Shown here one piece after another: positions 46,020-55,293 of a stretch of DNA of 64,000 nucleotides (position 1 is its first letter; every line of letters starts with the position of its first letter). A program made the translations under genes and the position numbers. Under the pieces are notes generated by a model. That model made no database searches, was not told the origin of the DNA, and saw only the letters and a list, made by a program, of their open reading frames with translations. The stretch is from Streptomyces griseoflavus (GTDB lineage Bacteria; Actinomycetota; Actinomycetes; Streptomycetales; Streptomycetaceae): assembly GCF_014649995.1 (NCBI RefSeq), contig NZ_BMUC01000001.1:62001-126000 (forward strand), in the 5' to 3' direction.

Positions 46020-46848
46020 GGTGGGGGTGCGGGGGGCGTCCCGGGCGGTGGAGGGGGTGCGGGCGTACGGGCTGATCGCGGGGATGTGGATCCGGTCGAC
46101 GATGGCCTACCGTGCCTCGTTCGTCCTGACGGTGGTCGGCAATCTGCTGCTGACGGGGTTGGACTTCGTGACGATCCTGCTGATGTTCTCGCAGGTCGAC
46201 GCGCTCGGTGGGTGGACGCTGCCGGAGGTGGCGTTGTTGTACGGGCTGTCGGTGACGGCGTTCGGGATCGCGCAGCTGGCGTTCGGTTCGGTGGCGTCGC
46301 TGGGTGGCCGGGTGCGGGACGGTTCGTTCGACACGCTGCTGGTGCGGCCGGTGCCGGTGCTGGCGCAGGTCGCCGCGGACCGGTTCGCGTTGCGGCGGGT
46401 GGGCCGGGGCGTGCAGGGGGTGGTGGTGCTGGGCTGGGCGCTGGTGGCGGTCGAGGTCGACTGGTCGGTGGGGAAGGTGCTGCTGGTGCCGGTGACGGTG
46501 GTGTGCGGTGCGGTGATCTTCTCGGCGTTGTTCGTGGCGGGCGGTGCCTTCCAGTTCCTGGCGCAGGACGCGGCGGAGGTGCAGAACGCGTTCACGTACG
46601 GGGGGACGACGTTGCTGCAGTATCCGCCGTCGGTGTTCGGCCGGGACCTGGTGCGGGGGGTGACGTTCGTGCTGCCGCTGGCCTTCGTCAACTGGGTGCC
46701 CGCCGCCCATCTGTTGGGGCGTCCGTATCCGCTGGGGCTGCCGGAGGGGGCGGCGTTCGCGGGGCCGCTGGTGGCGCTGGTGTGTGTGCTGCCGGCGGCG
46801 GCGGTGTGGCGGCTGGGGCTGAGGTCGTACCGGAGTACGGGGAGTTAG
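46012..46848 (+). CDS. ABC-2 type transporter permease (second)
   Basis: A 278-residue membrane protein from GTG 46012, overlapping the previous gene. GGRVRDGSFDTLLVRPVPVLAQV (in parts, residues about 98-120) is the same coupling loop as in the first permease, so the two are paralogous partners. Substrate unknown; related systems export lipids, antibiotics or daunorubicin-like drugs. Confidence 0.85.
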   Translation: MAEVGVRGASRAVEGVRAYGLIAGMWIRSTMAYRASFVLTVVGNLLLTGLDFVTILLMFSQVDALGGWTLPEVALLYGLSVTAFGIAQLAFGSVASLGGRVRDGSFDTLLVRPVPVLAQVAADRFALRRVGRGVQGVVVLGWALVAVEVDWSVGKVLLVPVTVVCGAVIFSALFVAGGAFQFLAQDAAEVQNAFTYGGTTLLQYPPSVFGRDLVRGVTFVLPLAFVNWVPAAHLLGRPYPLGLPEGAAFAGPLVALVCVLPAAAVWRLGLRSYRSTGS

Positions 46849-46855
46849 GCGGGTC

Positions 46856-47833
46856 GTGGTGGAGGCGTTCATCGAACTGGAGCGGGTCGAGAAGGTTTTC
46901 GAGGTGCGCAGGAGGACGGGGTTCCTGAGGAGGGAGCGGCGGCAGGTGCGGGCCGTGGACGCGTTGTCGTTCACGGTGGCGCGTGGGGAGATGGTCGGCT
47001 ACATCGGGCCGAACGGGGCGGGCAAGTCGACGACGATCAAGATGCTCACCGGGATCCTGACGCCCAGCGGGGGGCGGCTGCGGGTGGCGGGGATCGACCC
47101 GTCGCGGGAGCGGACGCGGCTCGCGCACCGCATGGGGGTGGTGTTCGGGCAGCGTACGACGCTGTGGTGGGACCTGCCGCTGATCGACTCGTACAAGCTG
47201 ATGCACCGCATGTACCGCATTCCGGACGCCCGTTACCGCGAGAACCTGGACCGGCTGGTGGAACACCTCGACCTGGGGGAGTTGTTGGACGTGCCGGTGC
47301 GGCAGCTCTCGCTCGGTCAGCGGATGCGGGGGGACATCGCGGCGGCGCTGCTGCACGATCCGGAGGTGCTGTACCTGGACGAGCCGACGATCGGTCTGGA
47401 CGTCGTCTCCAAGACGCGGGTGCGGGACTTCCTGCGGGAGTTGAACGCGGAGCGGGCCACGACGGTGCTGCTGACCACGCACGATCTGCAGGACATCGAG
47501 CAGTTGTGTTCGCGGGTGATGGTCATCGACCACGGTCGGCTGGTGTACGACGGCGCGCTCGCCGGGCTGCACGAGGCGGGGGAGGGCGAGCGGACGCTGG
47601 TGGTGGACCTGGAGCGGGAACTTCCGCCGATCGAGGCGCCGGCGCCCGCGCGGGTGGTGCGGGTGGAGGGGCCGCGGCAGTGGCTGGCGTTCCCGGCGTC
47701 GGAGCCGGCTGCGGGACTGGTGGCGCGGATCGTGGCGGAGTACCCGCTGGTCGACCTGTCGGTGCGGGAGCCCGACATCGAGGCGGTGATCGCGAAGATG
47801 TACGCCGACCGGACGGACCGGGCCGTTCCGTGA
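46856..47833 (+). CDS. ABC transporter ATP-binding protein
   Basis: A 325-residue protein; adjacent GTGs at 46856 and 46859 could both start it. Walker A GPNGAGKST (residues about 50-58), signature LSLGQRMR, Walker B VLYLDEPTIGLD and the H-loop LTTHD are present. The C-terminal extension of about 90 residues is typical of the ABC-2/NatA-like exporters. It energises the two upstream permeases (seven bases from the second). Confidence 0.9.
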   Translation: MVEAFIELERVEKVFEVRRRTGFLRRERRQVRAVDALSFTVARGEMVGYIGPNGAGKSTTIKMLTGILTPSGGRLRVAGIDPSRERTRLAHRMGVVFGQRTTLWWDLPLIDSYKLMHRMYRIPDARYRENLDRLVEHLDLGELLDVPVRQLSLGQRMRGDIAAALLHDPEVLYLDEPTIGLDVVSKTRVRDFLRELNAERATTVLLTTHDLQDIEQLCSRVMVIDHGRLVYDGALAGLHEAGEGERTLVVDLERELPPIEAPAPARVVRVEGPRQWLAFPASEPAAGLVARIVAEYPLVDLSVREPDIEAVIAKMYADRTDRAVP

Positions 47834-47888
47834 CCGGGCCCGGAGCCCTCGTAGCCGTGTGACGGGGACAACTCGTAGGCTGCTCCGT

Positions 47889-48671
47889 ATGACCGACGAC
47901 GCAGCCGCACCGGACCTCCGCGCATCCGACGCCGACCGTGAACGGGTCGCCGACATCCTGCGGGACGCCCTCGCGGAGGGCCGCCTCGACATGGAGGAGT
48001 TCGGGGAGCGGCTGGACGCGACGTACCGGGCGCGCACCTACGGGGAGCTGACGCCGATCACCCGGGACCTGCCGGGCCACGGCACGACGGCGGTGCCCGC
48101 GGTGTCCCTGACGAAGGACACGGAGCCGGGGGGCGGCTGGGGTGAGCGGATCGTCGGCGCGAGCGACTCGGGCTCGTCGTCGTGGGCGGTGGCGGTGATG
48201 TCGGGCTTCCAGCGCAAGGGGCACTGGACCGCTCCGCGGCGCTTCAACTGCTTCGCCTTCTGGGGCGGCGGTGAGATCGACCTGCGCGAGGCGTACTTCG
48301 AGGACCGCGAGATCGTGATCAACGCGGTCGCGATCATGGGCGGGGTGGACGTCATCGTGCCGCCCGGCGTCGAGGTCGTGGTGCGCGGTGTCGGCATCAT
48401 GGGCGGCTTCGACCACCGCGAGGAGGGCGTGCCGGGCGAGCCGGGCGCGCCCAGGGTGGTCGTCACGGGCCTGGCCTTCTGGGGCGGCGTGGGCGTCCAG
48501 CGCAAGCTCCCCCGGGCGGAGAAGCAGCGCCTGCGCGAGGAGCGGCGCCGGGAGAAGCTGGAACGCAGACAGGACCGTCGCCGTGAACTGGGGTCGTCCG
48601 TGCAGGACCACATGGACCGGTACAACGACCTGATCAAGAAGCGTCACCCCGACCGCCACGAGGACCACTGA
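47889..48671 (+). CDS. DUF1707-domain protein with LiaF-like C-terminal region
   Basis: A 260-residue soluble protein from ATG 47889. DUF1707 opens it (LRASDADRERVADILRDALAEGRLDMEEFGERLDATYRARTYGEL, in parts, residues about 10-55). The C-terminal half has FAFWGGGEIDL, AIMGGVDVIVPPGVEV and AFWGGVGV repeats, a beta-rich arrangement like the cell-wall-active-antibiotics response domain of LiaF. It ends in a very basic helix. Membrane-stress involvement is inferred. It follows the ABC operon after 55 bases. Confidence 0.82.
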   Translation: MTDDAAAPDLRASDADRERVADILRDALAEGRLDMEEFGERLDATYRARTYGELTPITRDLPGHGTTAVPAVSLTKDTEPGGGWGERIVGASDSGSSSWAVAVMSGFQRKGHWTAPRRFNCFAFWGGGEIDLREAYFEDREIVINAVAIMGGVDVIVPPGVEVVVRGVGIMGGFDHREEGVPGEPGAPRVVVTGLAFWGGVGVQRKLPRAEKQRLREERRREKLERRQDRRRELGSSVQDHMDRYNDLIKKRHPDRHEDH

Positions 48672-48704
48672 CCCGCCCCAGCCTCTCGGCTCCCTCCGCC
48701 CTTC

Positions 48705-48756
48705 CAGCCCCTCCGGCGTTTGAGGAGCGGGGGTCCGGGGGCAGCGCCCCCGGGGA
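48705..48756 (+). repeat. Streptomyces intergenic repeat with terminator hairpin
   Basis: The sequence CAGCCCCTCCGGCGTTTGAG, continued by GAGCGGGGGTCCGGGGGC, is a repeat seen in many Streptomyces intergenic regions (known from memory). Its right part forms CCGGGGGC-N3-GCCCCCGG (48736-48754) and likely serves as a terminator between the convergent DUF1707 and SGNH genes. Confidence 0.75.
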
Positions 48757-48807
48757 CGGGACGGGAAGGGGCGGCGGGGGCGAAACAACCCCTCGGGGGC
48801 CGCCCTC

Positions 48808-50193
48808 TCACAACTCCGCCGGCACGCCCCCCTCCAGCACCCCCGGATCGAACTCCTTCGCCATCCGCACGTACCCCCGGTCGCTCAGGTGCAGATGGTC
48901 ACCCGAGTCGTACACCCCCCGCAGCCGCCCCGGATCGTACGGATCCCGCACCGCCCCGTCGAAGTCCACGACCGCGTCGAACACGCCCCCCGCCCGGATC
49001 TCCGCGTTGATCCGCTGCCGCACGGCCTCCCGCGCCTCCGTGTACCCCCGGTGCCCCCGGAACGGCATCAGCGTCGCCCCGATCACCCGCACGCCCCGCC
49101 CGTGCGCCCGCCGCACCAGCGTCTCCAGCCCGGCCACGATCGGCTCCGGATCGGCGGCCCCCGGTGTCCGCAGGATGTCGTTGATGCCGAGCACGACCAC
49201 CACGGCCCTGACGTTCGTCCGCCCCAGCACGTCCCGTTCGAACCGGTGCAGCCCGCTGGGGTTCTCGGCCGGCCGCCCCAGCCCGTCGGCGAGCACCCGG
49301 TTCCCGCTGATCCCCGCGTTGACGACGCTGTAGCGCGGCACGTCCCGCCCGGCGGCGACCGCCGACCGCAGCCGGTCGGACAGCACGTCCGGCCAGCGGG
49401 TGTTCGCCCCGGTGGTGGAGGTGACCCCGTCGGTCAGCGAGTCCCCGAGGACGACGACGGTCCCGTCGGCCTCGTTGCTCAGCACGTCCAGCGCGGTCGC
49501 GTACCGCCAGACCTTGCTGCGCCCGGTGTAGGCCGCGCCGGTGGTGTCCCGGGTGTGCTCGCCCGGGGCGACGTAGGAGATCTGGCGGGCGTGCCGGTGG
49601 TAGGTCACCGGTCCGGATTCGGCGGGGGAGTACGTCGTGATGAGCACGTCCCCGTCGTGCGGGACGGCGATGCGGACCGCGTCGCTCGTCACCTCGCCGC
49701 CGGCGGGGACGACGACCGACGGGCGTCCGGCGAAGGTGAGCCGCCGCATGGTGTCCGCGAGGGCCTGTGCCGTGTCCGGGTCGGCGGAGACGGCGAGGGA
49801 GGCGTGGGAGACGGTGAGCGGTGACTGCCCGTAGAGGTTGGACAGGGTGACGCGGGCGCCGCTGCCGCCGGCGCTGGTGTGCACGACGTTGCGCACGGAG
49901 CGGCCGGCGAGTCCGGTCAGTTCGGTGCCGGGTTCGCCGCCGACCGGGGCGGCCGTCCAGGAGGTGACCCAGGTGCCGGTGGAGACGGGAGCGGCGGGGT
50001 TGTTCAGGGCGCCACCCCCGTTGACGTCGCCCATGCCCCTGGCGACGGTGTCATGGCGTTCGGTGCCCTCGTCGGCTGCGACCCCGACGTAGATGGTGGC
50101 GGAGACCGCCACGATCGCGGCGACGACGGCGGCGAGCAGGGCGCGCTGCCTGGCGGGAGGGGCTCCCGCGCCCTCGTCACGACCCCGGGTCAT
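48808..50193 (-). CDS. Secreted SGNH/GDSL-family hydrolase
   Basis: A 461-residue protein from ATG 50193 with GAGGAGA upstream. A signal anchor (residues about 17-42) is followed by a beta-rich N-terminal domain and an SGNH hydrolase domain: block I VVLGDSLTDG (catalytic Ser), block II NAGISGNR, block III VVVLGINDI and block V DSGDHLHLSDRGY (catalytic Asp-x-x-His). It is likely an extracellular esterase or lipase. Convergent with the DUF1707 gene. Confidence 0.9.
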   Translation of the reverse strand: MTRGRDEGAGAPPARQRALLAAVVAAIVAVSATIYVGVAADEGTERHDTVARGMGDVNGGGALNNPAAPVSTGTWVTSWTAAPVGGEPGTELTGLAGRSVRNVVHTSAGGSGARVTLSNLYGQSPLTVSHASLAVSADPDTAQALADTMRRLTFAGRPSVVVPAGGEVTSDAVRIAVPHDGDVLITTYSPAESGPVTYHRHARQISYVAPGEHTRDTTGAAYTGRSKVWRYATALDVLSNEADGTVVVLGDSLTDGVTSTTGANTRWPDVLSDRLRSAVAAGRDVPRYSVVNAGISGNRVLADGLGRPAENPSGLHRFERDVLGRTNVRAVVVVLGINDILRTPGAADPEPIVAGLETLVRRAHGRGVRVIGATLMPFRGHRGYTEAREAVRQRINAEIRAGGVFDAVVDFDGAVRDPYDPGRLRGVYDSGDHLHLSDRGYVRMAKEFDPGVLEGGVPAEL

Positions 50194-50418
50194 GCTGTTC
50201 GGTTCTCCTCGGGAGACGGGAGCCGGATGCTCCGATCTGATGAACCCATGATGTGTCATGGGCCGGGCAGGTTGAGGGGAGGGACCCTTGGGTGACGGGA
50301 CCCTTGGGTGATCCCCCTGGACAAACCCCCTCCGGACAGACGCCGGGAACTCCTGTTCCGTTCCAGGAGTCGGTCAGGAAGGGACAATGTGTGAGGGATC
50401 ACCGGACGGGTGGAGCGG

Positions 50419-51864
50419 ATGGAACGGACTGGATCGGCGCGCATGCCGGAAGCATCGGAGCCGGCGGGCCCCGCGCAGCGGGACGCCGGGAGCCGAGGCG
50501 GGGCCGGAAGCCGGAGCGACGCCGAAAGCCGGAGCGAAGGCCGGGGCAACGGCGGCGACCGAGGCGAGCATGCCCGCCCCGGCGCCTTCACCAACCGTGC
50601 GATGAACACGTTCAGCCCCGCGGACGAGGAGAAGCGGCGCGGAGTGCGCCGGATGAAGCTCACCGCCACCGGCCTGCTGGTGTTCGTCGCGGTGGTGTAC
50701 GTGCTGGCCAAGTGGGCCTCCCACCAGGGCGCCGGCCCCTGGGCGGGCTATGTCGCCGCCGCGGCCGAGGCCGGCATGGTCGGCGCGCTCGCCGACTGGT
50801 TCGCCGTCACCGCCCTCTTCCGTCATCCCCTCGGCCTGCCCATTCCGCACACGGCGATCATCCCCAGGAAGAAGGACCAGCTCGGCGTCTCCCTCGGGGA
50901 GTTCGTCGGGGAGAACTTCCTCTCCGAGGACGTGGTGCGCGGGCGGCTGCGCGCGGTCGGCATCGGCAGCCGGCTCGGGACCTGGCTGGCCGTGCCGGAG
51001 CACGCCGACCGGGTGACGGCCGAGCTGTCGGCGGCGCTGCGCGGCGCGCTGACCGTGCTGCGCGACTCCGACGTCCAGGCGGTGGTCGGTGAGGCCATCA
51101 CCCGCCGCGCCGACGCCCAGGAGATCGCGCCCGGCATGGGCAAGATGCTGGAGCGGATCGTCGCCGACGGCGGCCACAAACGGGCCGTCGACGTGATCGT
51201 CACCCGCGCGCACGACTGGCTGGTGCTGCACAGCGACACGGTGATGGACGCCGTCCACGGCGGCGCCCCCGGCTGGACGCCCCGGTTCGTCGACCGCAAG
51301 GTCGGTGAGCGGGTCTACAAGGAGCTGCTGCGCTTCGTCACCGAGATGCGCGACATGCCCTCGCACCCCGCGCGCGGCGCCCTCGACCGTTTCCTCACCG
51401 ACTTCGCCTCCGACCTGCAGGCCGACACCGACACCCGGGCCCGGGTCGAGCGCCTCAAGAGCGAGATCCTCGGCCGCGGCGAGGTGCAGGACCTGATCGC
51501 CTCCGCCTGGACCGCCGTTCGCGCCATGATCGTCTCGGCGGCGGAGGACGAGCGCAGCGAGCTGCGGCTGCGGGTGCGTGCCTCGCTGCTCTCCCTGGGG
51601 GCCCGTCTGTCCCTCGACCCGAAGATGCAGGGCAAGGTCGACGGCTGGCTGGAGAGCGCGGCGGTGTACGTGGTGACCACCTACCGCAAGGAGATCACCT
51701 CGCTGATCACGGACACGGTGGCGAGCTGGGACGCCGAGCACACCACCAAGAAGATCGAGGCCAACATCGGCCGGGACCTGCAGTTCATCCGGATCAACGG
51801 CACGGTGGTCGGTTCGCTGGCCGGTCTGGTGATCTACACGGTGTCGCGGGCGCTGGGGGCGTAG
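50419..51864 (+). CDS. DUF445-family membrane protein
   Basis: About 481 residues if started at ATG 50419; ATG 50602 (MNTFSPADEEKRRGVRRMK) would remove a Gly/Ser/Arg-rich N-terminus and also fits the family, but it has no ribosome site. One helix near the N-terminus and one at the very C-terminus (GSLAGLVIYTVSRALG) bracket a long helical region. AAEAGMVGALADWFAVTALFRHPLGLPIPHTAIIP (in parts) is the DUF445 signature. The function is unknown. Confidence 0.8.
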   Translation: MERTGSARMPEASEPAGPAQRDAGSRGGAGSRSDAESRSEGRGNGGDRGEHARPGAFTNRAMNTFSPADEEKRRGVRRMKLTATGLLVFVAVVYVLAKWASHQGAGPWAGYVAAAAEAGMVGALADWFAVTALFRHPLGLPIPHTAIIPRKKDQLGVSLGEFVGENFLSEDVVRGRLRAVGIGSRLGTWLAVPEHADRVTAELSAALRGALTVLRDSDVQAVVGEAITRRADAQEIAPGMGKMLERIVADGGHKRAVDVIVTRAHDWLVLHSDTVMDAVHGGAPGWTPRFVDRKVGERVYKELLRFVTEMRDMPSHPARGALDRFLTDFASDLQADTDTRARVERLKSEILGRGEVQDLIASAWTAVRAMIVSAAEDERSELRLRVRASLLSLGARLSLDPKMQGKVDGWLESAAVYVVTTYRKEITSLITDTVASWDAEHTTKKIEANIGRDLQFIRINGTVVGSLAGLVIYTVSRALGA

Positions 51865-51945
51865 GGCCACCGGTGGGGCGGGGGGCGTAGTACCGCCGCT
51901 TAGGGGGCACCCGACGGACGTTCACTTTCCCGGAGGAGGGCGTCC

Positions 51946-53424
51946 ATGGCCGCAGCGCAGTCAGCGTCGGGTCGCACGATCACCACGGACATCTCGGCCC
52001 GTCTGGACCGGCTGCCGTGGTCGCGCTGGCACTGGTCCATCGTCATCGGTCTGGGCACCGTCTGGATCCTCGACGGGATGGAAGTCACGATCGTCGGCAA
52101 CATCGCCAGCCGGCTGGCGGAACCCGGCAGCGGTCTGGACATCTCCTCCGGCCAGATCACCGGCATCGCCGCCGCCCTCTATGTGACCGGTGCCTGTACG
52201 GGCGCGCTGTTCTGGGGGCGGCTGACCGACATCTACGGCCGCAAGAAGCTCTTCCTGATCACCCTCGCCGTCTACCTCGCCGCCACCGCGCTGACCGCGA
52301 TCTCCTTCGACACCTGGTGGTTCTTCCTCTTCCGCTTCCTCACCGGCTTCGGCATCGGCGGCGAGTACGCGGCCATCAACTCCGCGATCGACGAGCTGAT
52401 CCCGGCGTACTACCGGGGACGCGTGGACCTGATCATCAACGGCAGCTACTGGCTGGGCGCCGTCGGCGGCGCGCTGCTGTCGATCGTCGCGCTGAACACG
52501 TCGATCTTCCCGGCGAACGTCGGCTGGCGGCTGACCTTCGCCCTGGGCGCGGTCCTCGCCCTGGTGATCCTCCTGGTGCGTCGGCACGTCCCGGAGAGTC
52601 CACGATGGCTGCTGATCCACGGCCGGGAGGACGAGGCCGAGGCGATCGTCCGCGACGCCGAGAAGATGATCGAGGCGGAGAAGGGCGAACCGCTGCCCCC
52701 CGCCGAGGGCGAGATGGTCATCCACCAGCGCAAGCGGACCACCTTCACCGAGATCGCCCACACGGTCTTCGCCAAGTACCGCAAGCGGTCGGTCCTCGGC
52801 TTCTCCCTCTTCATCGGGCAGGCGTTCCTCTACAACGCCATCACCTTCGGCTACGGCGCGATCCTCACCCAGTTCTTCGACGTCCCCTCCGGGAACACCG
52901 GGTACTACTTCGCCGTCATCGCCATCGGCAACTTCCTGGGCCCTCTGCTGCTCGGCCACCTGTTCGACACGGTGGGGCGGCGGATCATGATCTCCGGGAC
53001 GTATCTGCTCTCAAGTGTGCTGCTGTTCGCCACGGCGTGGCTCTTCGACCAGGGCTCGCTGAGCGCGACCACCATGACGGCCTGCTGGTGCGCGGTCCTG
53101 TTCTTCGCGTCGGCCGGCGCGTCCAGCGCCTACCTCACGGTCTCGGAGATCTTCCCGATGGAGACCCGGGCCATGTCCATCGCCTTCTTCTACGCCATCG
53201 GCACCGCCGCGGGCGGCATCAGCGGGCCGCTGATCTTCGCCGAGCTCACCGGCTCCGGCAAGGTGCCCGACGCGGTCCTCGCCTTCCAGATCGGCGCGGG
53301 TCTGATGTGCGCGGCGGGCATCGTGGCCGCGTTCCTCGCCGTGAACGCGGAACGCCGCCCCCTGGAACACGTCGCGAAGCCACTGTCGGCGGCCAAGGTC
53401 GAGGGGGAGCCGGCGGAGAAGTGA
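51946..53424 (+). CDS. MFS transporter, sugar-porter/metabolite type
   Basis: A 492-residue, 12-helix protein from ATG 51946 with GGAGGAGGG upstream. WGRLTDIYGRKKLFLIT (residues about 91-107) and LGHLFDTVGRRIMIS (about 333-347) are the paired MFS motif A loops, PESPRWLL (about 214-221) is typical of sugar porters and aromatic-acid/metabolite symporters, and a long central loop follows. Substrate not assigned. Confidence 0.88.
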   Translation: MAAAQSASGRTITTDISARLDRLPWSRWHWSIVIGLGTVWILDGMEVTIVGNIASRLAEPGSGLDISSGQITGIAAALYVTGACTGALFWGRLTDIYGRKKLFLITLAVYLAATALTAISFDTWWFFLFRFLTGFGIGGEYAAINSAIDELIPAYYRGRVDLIINGSYWLGAVGGALLSIVALNTSIFPANVGWRLTFALGAVLALVILLVRRHVPESPRWLLIHGREDEAEAIVRDAEKMIEAEKGEPLPPAEGEMVIHQRKRTTFTEIAHTVFAKYRKRSVLGFSLFIGQAFLYNAITFGYGAILTQFFDVPSGNTGYYFAVIAIGNFLGPLLLGHLFDTVGRRIMISGTYLLSSVLLFATAWLFDQGSLSATTMTACWCAVLFFASAGASSAYLTVSEIFPMETRAMSIAFFYAIGTAAGGISGPLIFAELTGSGKVPDAVLAFQIGAGLMCAAGIVAAFLAVNAERRPLEHVAKPLSAAKVEGEPAEK

Positions 53425-53639
53425 CGAGGCCGCGGAACGGCGCCGCCGGACCCGCGGAAGCACATCGATCACGTCACGTCAGGGCGCCCGAGCGTCGTCG
53501 CCGGGCGCCCACGGCACGGGCGCGGCACGACCGCGCCGTTCACGACCCCGTGCCGTCCAAGGCCGTTCCGTCCCGCGTCGGACAGGCCCCCCGCCCCTCC
53601 GGTCCCCCCGCCCCTCCGGGCCCCGGGCCCGCCCGGCCC

Positions 53640-53942
53640 TCATCCGCGCCGGTCGGCCACCGCCCACGAGGTGAGCGCCACGGCGCCCGCCACCCCGAAC
53701 ACGGCCGGCCACGCGCCGACCTTCTTCGCCAGCGGATGCGATCCCGCGAACGCGGCGACGTACGCGGCCGACAGCACGCCCGCGGTCACCCCGCCGGCCC
53801 GCTCCCGCCACTCCCGCGCCGCCGCGACCCCGGCGGCCGCGAGGACCACCCCGCCCAACTCCCGCTTCCGCGTCCACCGGGCCACGCCGTACCCGCCGAC
53901 GAGCCCTCCGGCCGCCATCACCGCACCGGGAACCTTCGCCAT
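53640..53942 (-). CDS. Small membrane protein, unknown function
   Basis: A 100-residue protein from ATG 53942 with AGGAGG upstream. It has three or four short hydrophobic segments (around residues 8-22, 30-42, 50-66 and 76-94) and ends ADRRG. Good ribosome site and codon bias support it; no family is recognised. Confidence 0.62.
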   Translation of the reverse strand: MAKVPGAVMAAGGLVGGYGVARWTRKRELGGVVLAAAGVAAAREWRERAGGVTAGVLSAAYVAAFAGSHPLAKKVGAWPAVFGVAGAVALTSWAVADRRG

Positions 53943-54070
53943 GCCGTCTGCCTCCTGCCACTGCGCCCACCGGGGCCGGCGTCTGCCGGACTCCCGAGGC
54001 TAACGCGCGCACCGGCACCCCCCGCGACCAGGCCCGGAACACGCCCACCCCACCCAAGCTGAGTCAGGTG

Positions 54071-54136
54071 TTGTCAACTTTCCTCTCCATGGGCTATATA
54101 AATAAGTGACCCCGTAAGGGCATCGCACCGATGACA
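54071..54136 (+). promoter_or_regulatory. Promoter and RheA-like operator candidate of the hsp20 gene
   Basis: TTGTCA (54071-54076) and TATATA (54095-54100), 18 bases apart, form a strong vegetative-type promoter, AT-rich for this genome. Downstream, GGGCATC-N5-GATGACA (54118-54136) resembles the RheA operator of Streptomyces hsp18 (TGTCATC-N5-GATGACA): the right half is perfect and the left half matches at 4 of 7. Confidence 0.5.
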
Positions 54137-54158
54137 CCGCAGAGAGGAGCGACCTGTG

Positions 54159-54587
54159 ATGCTCATGCGTACCGACCCCTTCCGCGAACTCGACCGTTTC
54201 GCGCAGCAGGTCTTCGGTCCGGCCTCCGCAGCCCGCCCGTCGGCGATGCCGATGGACGCCTACCGGGCGGGGGACGACTTCGTCGTCCACTTCGACCTCC
54301 CCGGCATCGACCCCGAGTCGATCGAACTCGACGTCGAGCGCAACGTCCTCAACGTGCGCGCCGAGCGCCGCTCGCCGGCCCCCGAGGGCGCGGAACCGGT
54401 GGTCGCCGAACGGCCCACCGGCACCTTCACCCGCCAGCTCTTCCTCGGCGAGACCCTGGACACCGAGCGCATCGACGCCTCCTACGAGTCCGGCGTCCTC
54501 ACCCTGCGCGTCCCGGTGGCCGAGCAGGCCAAGCCGCGCCGCATCCACATCACCGGCGGCGACAGCCGCAAGCAGATCAGCAGCTGA
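54159..54587 (+). CDS. Small heat-shock protein (Hsp20/alpha-crystallin family)
   Basis: A 142-residue protein; ATG 54159 lies nine bases after GAGGAG, and GTG 54156 or ATG 54165 are alternatives. It starts [13 protein letters not shown], then shows the alpha-crystallin domain ([36 protein letters not shown], in parts) and the closing [18 protein letters not shown] segment. ATP-independent chaperone. The AT-rich promoter upstream suggests strong heat induction. Confidence 0.93.
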   Translation: MLMRTDPFRELDRFAQQVFGPASAARPSAMPMDAYRAGDDFVVHFDLPGIDPESIELDVERNVLNVRAERRSPAPEGAEPVVAERPTGTFTRQLFLGETLDTERIDASYESGVLTLRVPVAEQAKPRRIHITGGDSRKQISS

Positions 54588-54598
54588 CAGCACCCCGA

Positions 54599-54651
54599 GC
54601 GTCCCGCGGGCGACCGGCCGGAAGAGCGCCGCCGGTTCGCCCGCGGGACGC
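54599..54651 (+). terminator. Terminator after hsp20
   Basis: GCGTCCCGCGGGCGA-CCGGC pairs with GCCGG-TTCGCCCGCGGGACGC, a stem of about 20 bp with a single irregularity around a 12-base loop. Confidence 0.8.
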
Positions 54652-54714
54652 ACCCCCGTGCCCGTCCGTCCCCGGGTGGGCGACCAGGCCCCGCAGAAGG
54701 AGAGGAGCCCGTAC

Positions 54715-55218
54715 ATGACCACCCTGACCCCGGACCGCCCCGCCGTCACCGGCCCGGACTCGACGCTCCCGGCCCCGAGGCCCGTCACCGACCCCGGCGG
54801 CCGCGGCCGCCGCCGGGACGACGGCTGGCGCGAACTGGTCGACGCGGTCCGGGAGTCGGGCCAGTACCCGACGAGGGCGGAGGCCGAGAGCGTCACCCGC
54901 GTCGTCCTGTCCGCCCTCGGCGGCCACGTGGTCGGCGACGAACGCGTCGACCTGGCCCGCGCCCTGCCCGAGGAGGCGGCGCGCGTGGTCGCCTCCCAGG
55001 TCCCGGCGACCCGGGTGCTGACGGCGGCGGAGTTCGTCGACTCGGTGGCGCGCCGCGTCGAGGGCGCGACCCCGGCCACGGCCCGCTGGGACGTCAGCTC
55101 CGTCCTGAGCGTCCTGCCCGCCCTCGTGGGCGACGCCCTGGTGACCCGCGTCCTGGCCCAACTGCCCCCGGGCTACGCCCTCCTCTTCGGCCGGGCGGAA
55201 CTCACCCCGGTGGGCTGA
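54715..55218 (+). CDS. DUF2267-family protein
   Basis: A 167-residue protein from ATG 54715 with AAGGAGAGGAG upstream. The DUF2267 repeat unit is visible twice (VDAVRESGQYPTRAEAESVTRVVLSALGGHVVGDERVDLARALPEEAARVV and a second half starting VLTAAEFVDSVARRVEGAT, in parts). Such proteins often accompany Hsp20 or stress genes in streptomycetes. The function is unknown. Confidence 0.8.
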   Translation: MTTLTPDRPAVTGPDSTLPAPRPVTDPGGRGRRRDDGWRELVDAVRESGQYPTRAEAESVTRVVLSALGGHVVGDERVDLARALPEEAARVVASQVPATRVLTAAEFVDSVARRVEGATPATARWDVSSVLSVLPALVGDALVTRVLAQLPPGYALLFGRAELTPVG

Positions 55219-55293
55219 CCCCCGCCCTCGGGCCCGGCCTCGGAACCCCGGCTTCGGGGCCCCGGCCTCATGGCCCGCTTCGGGACCCCCGCC

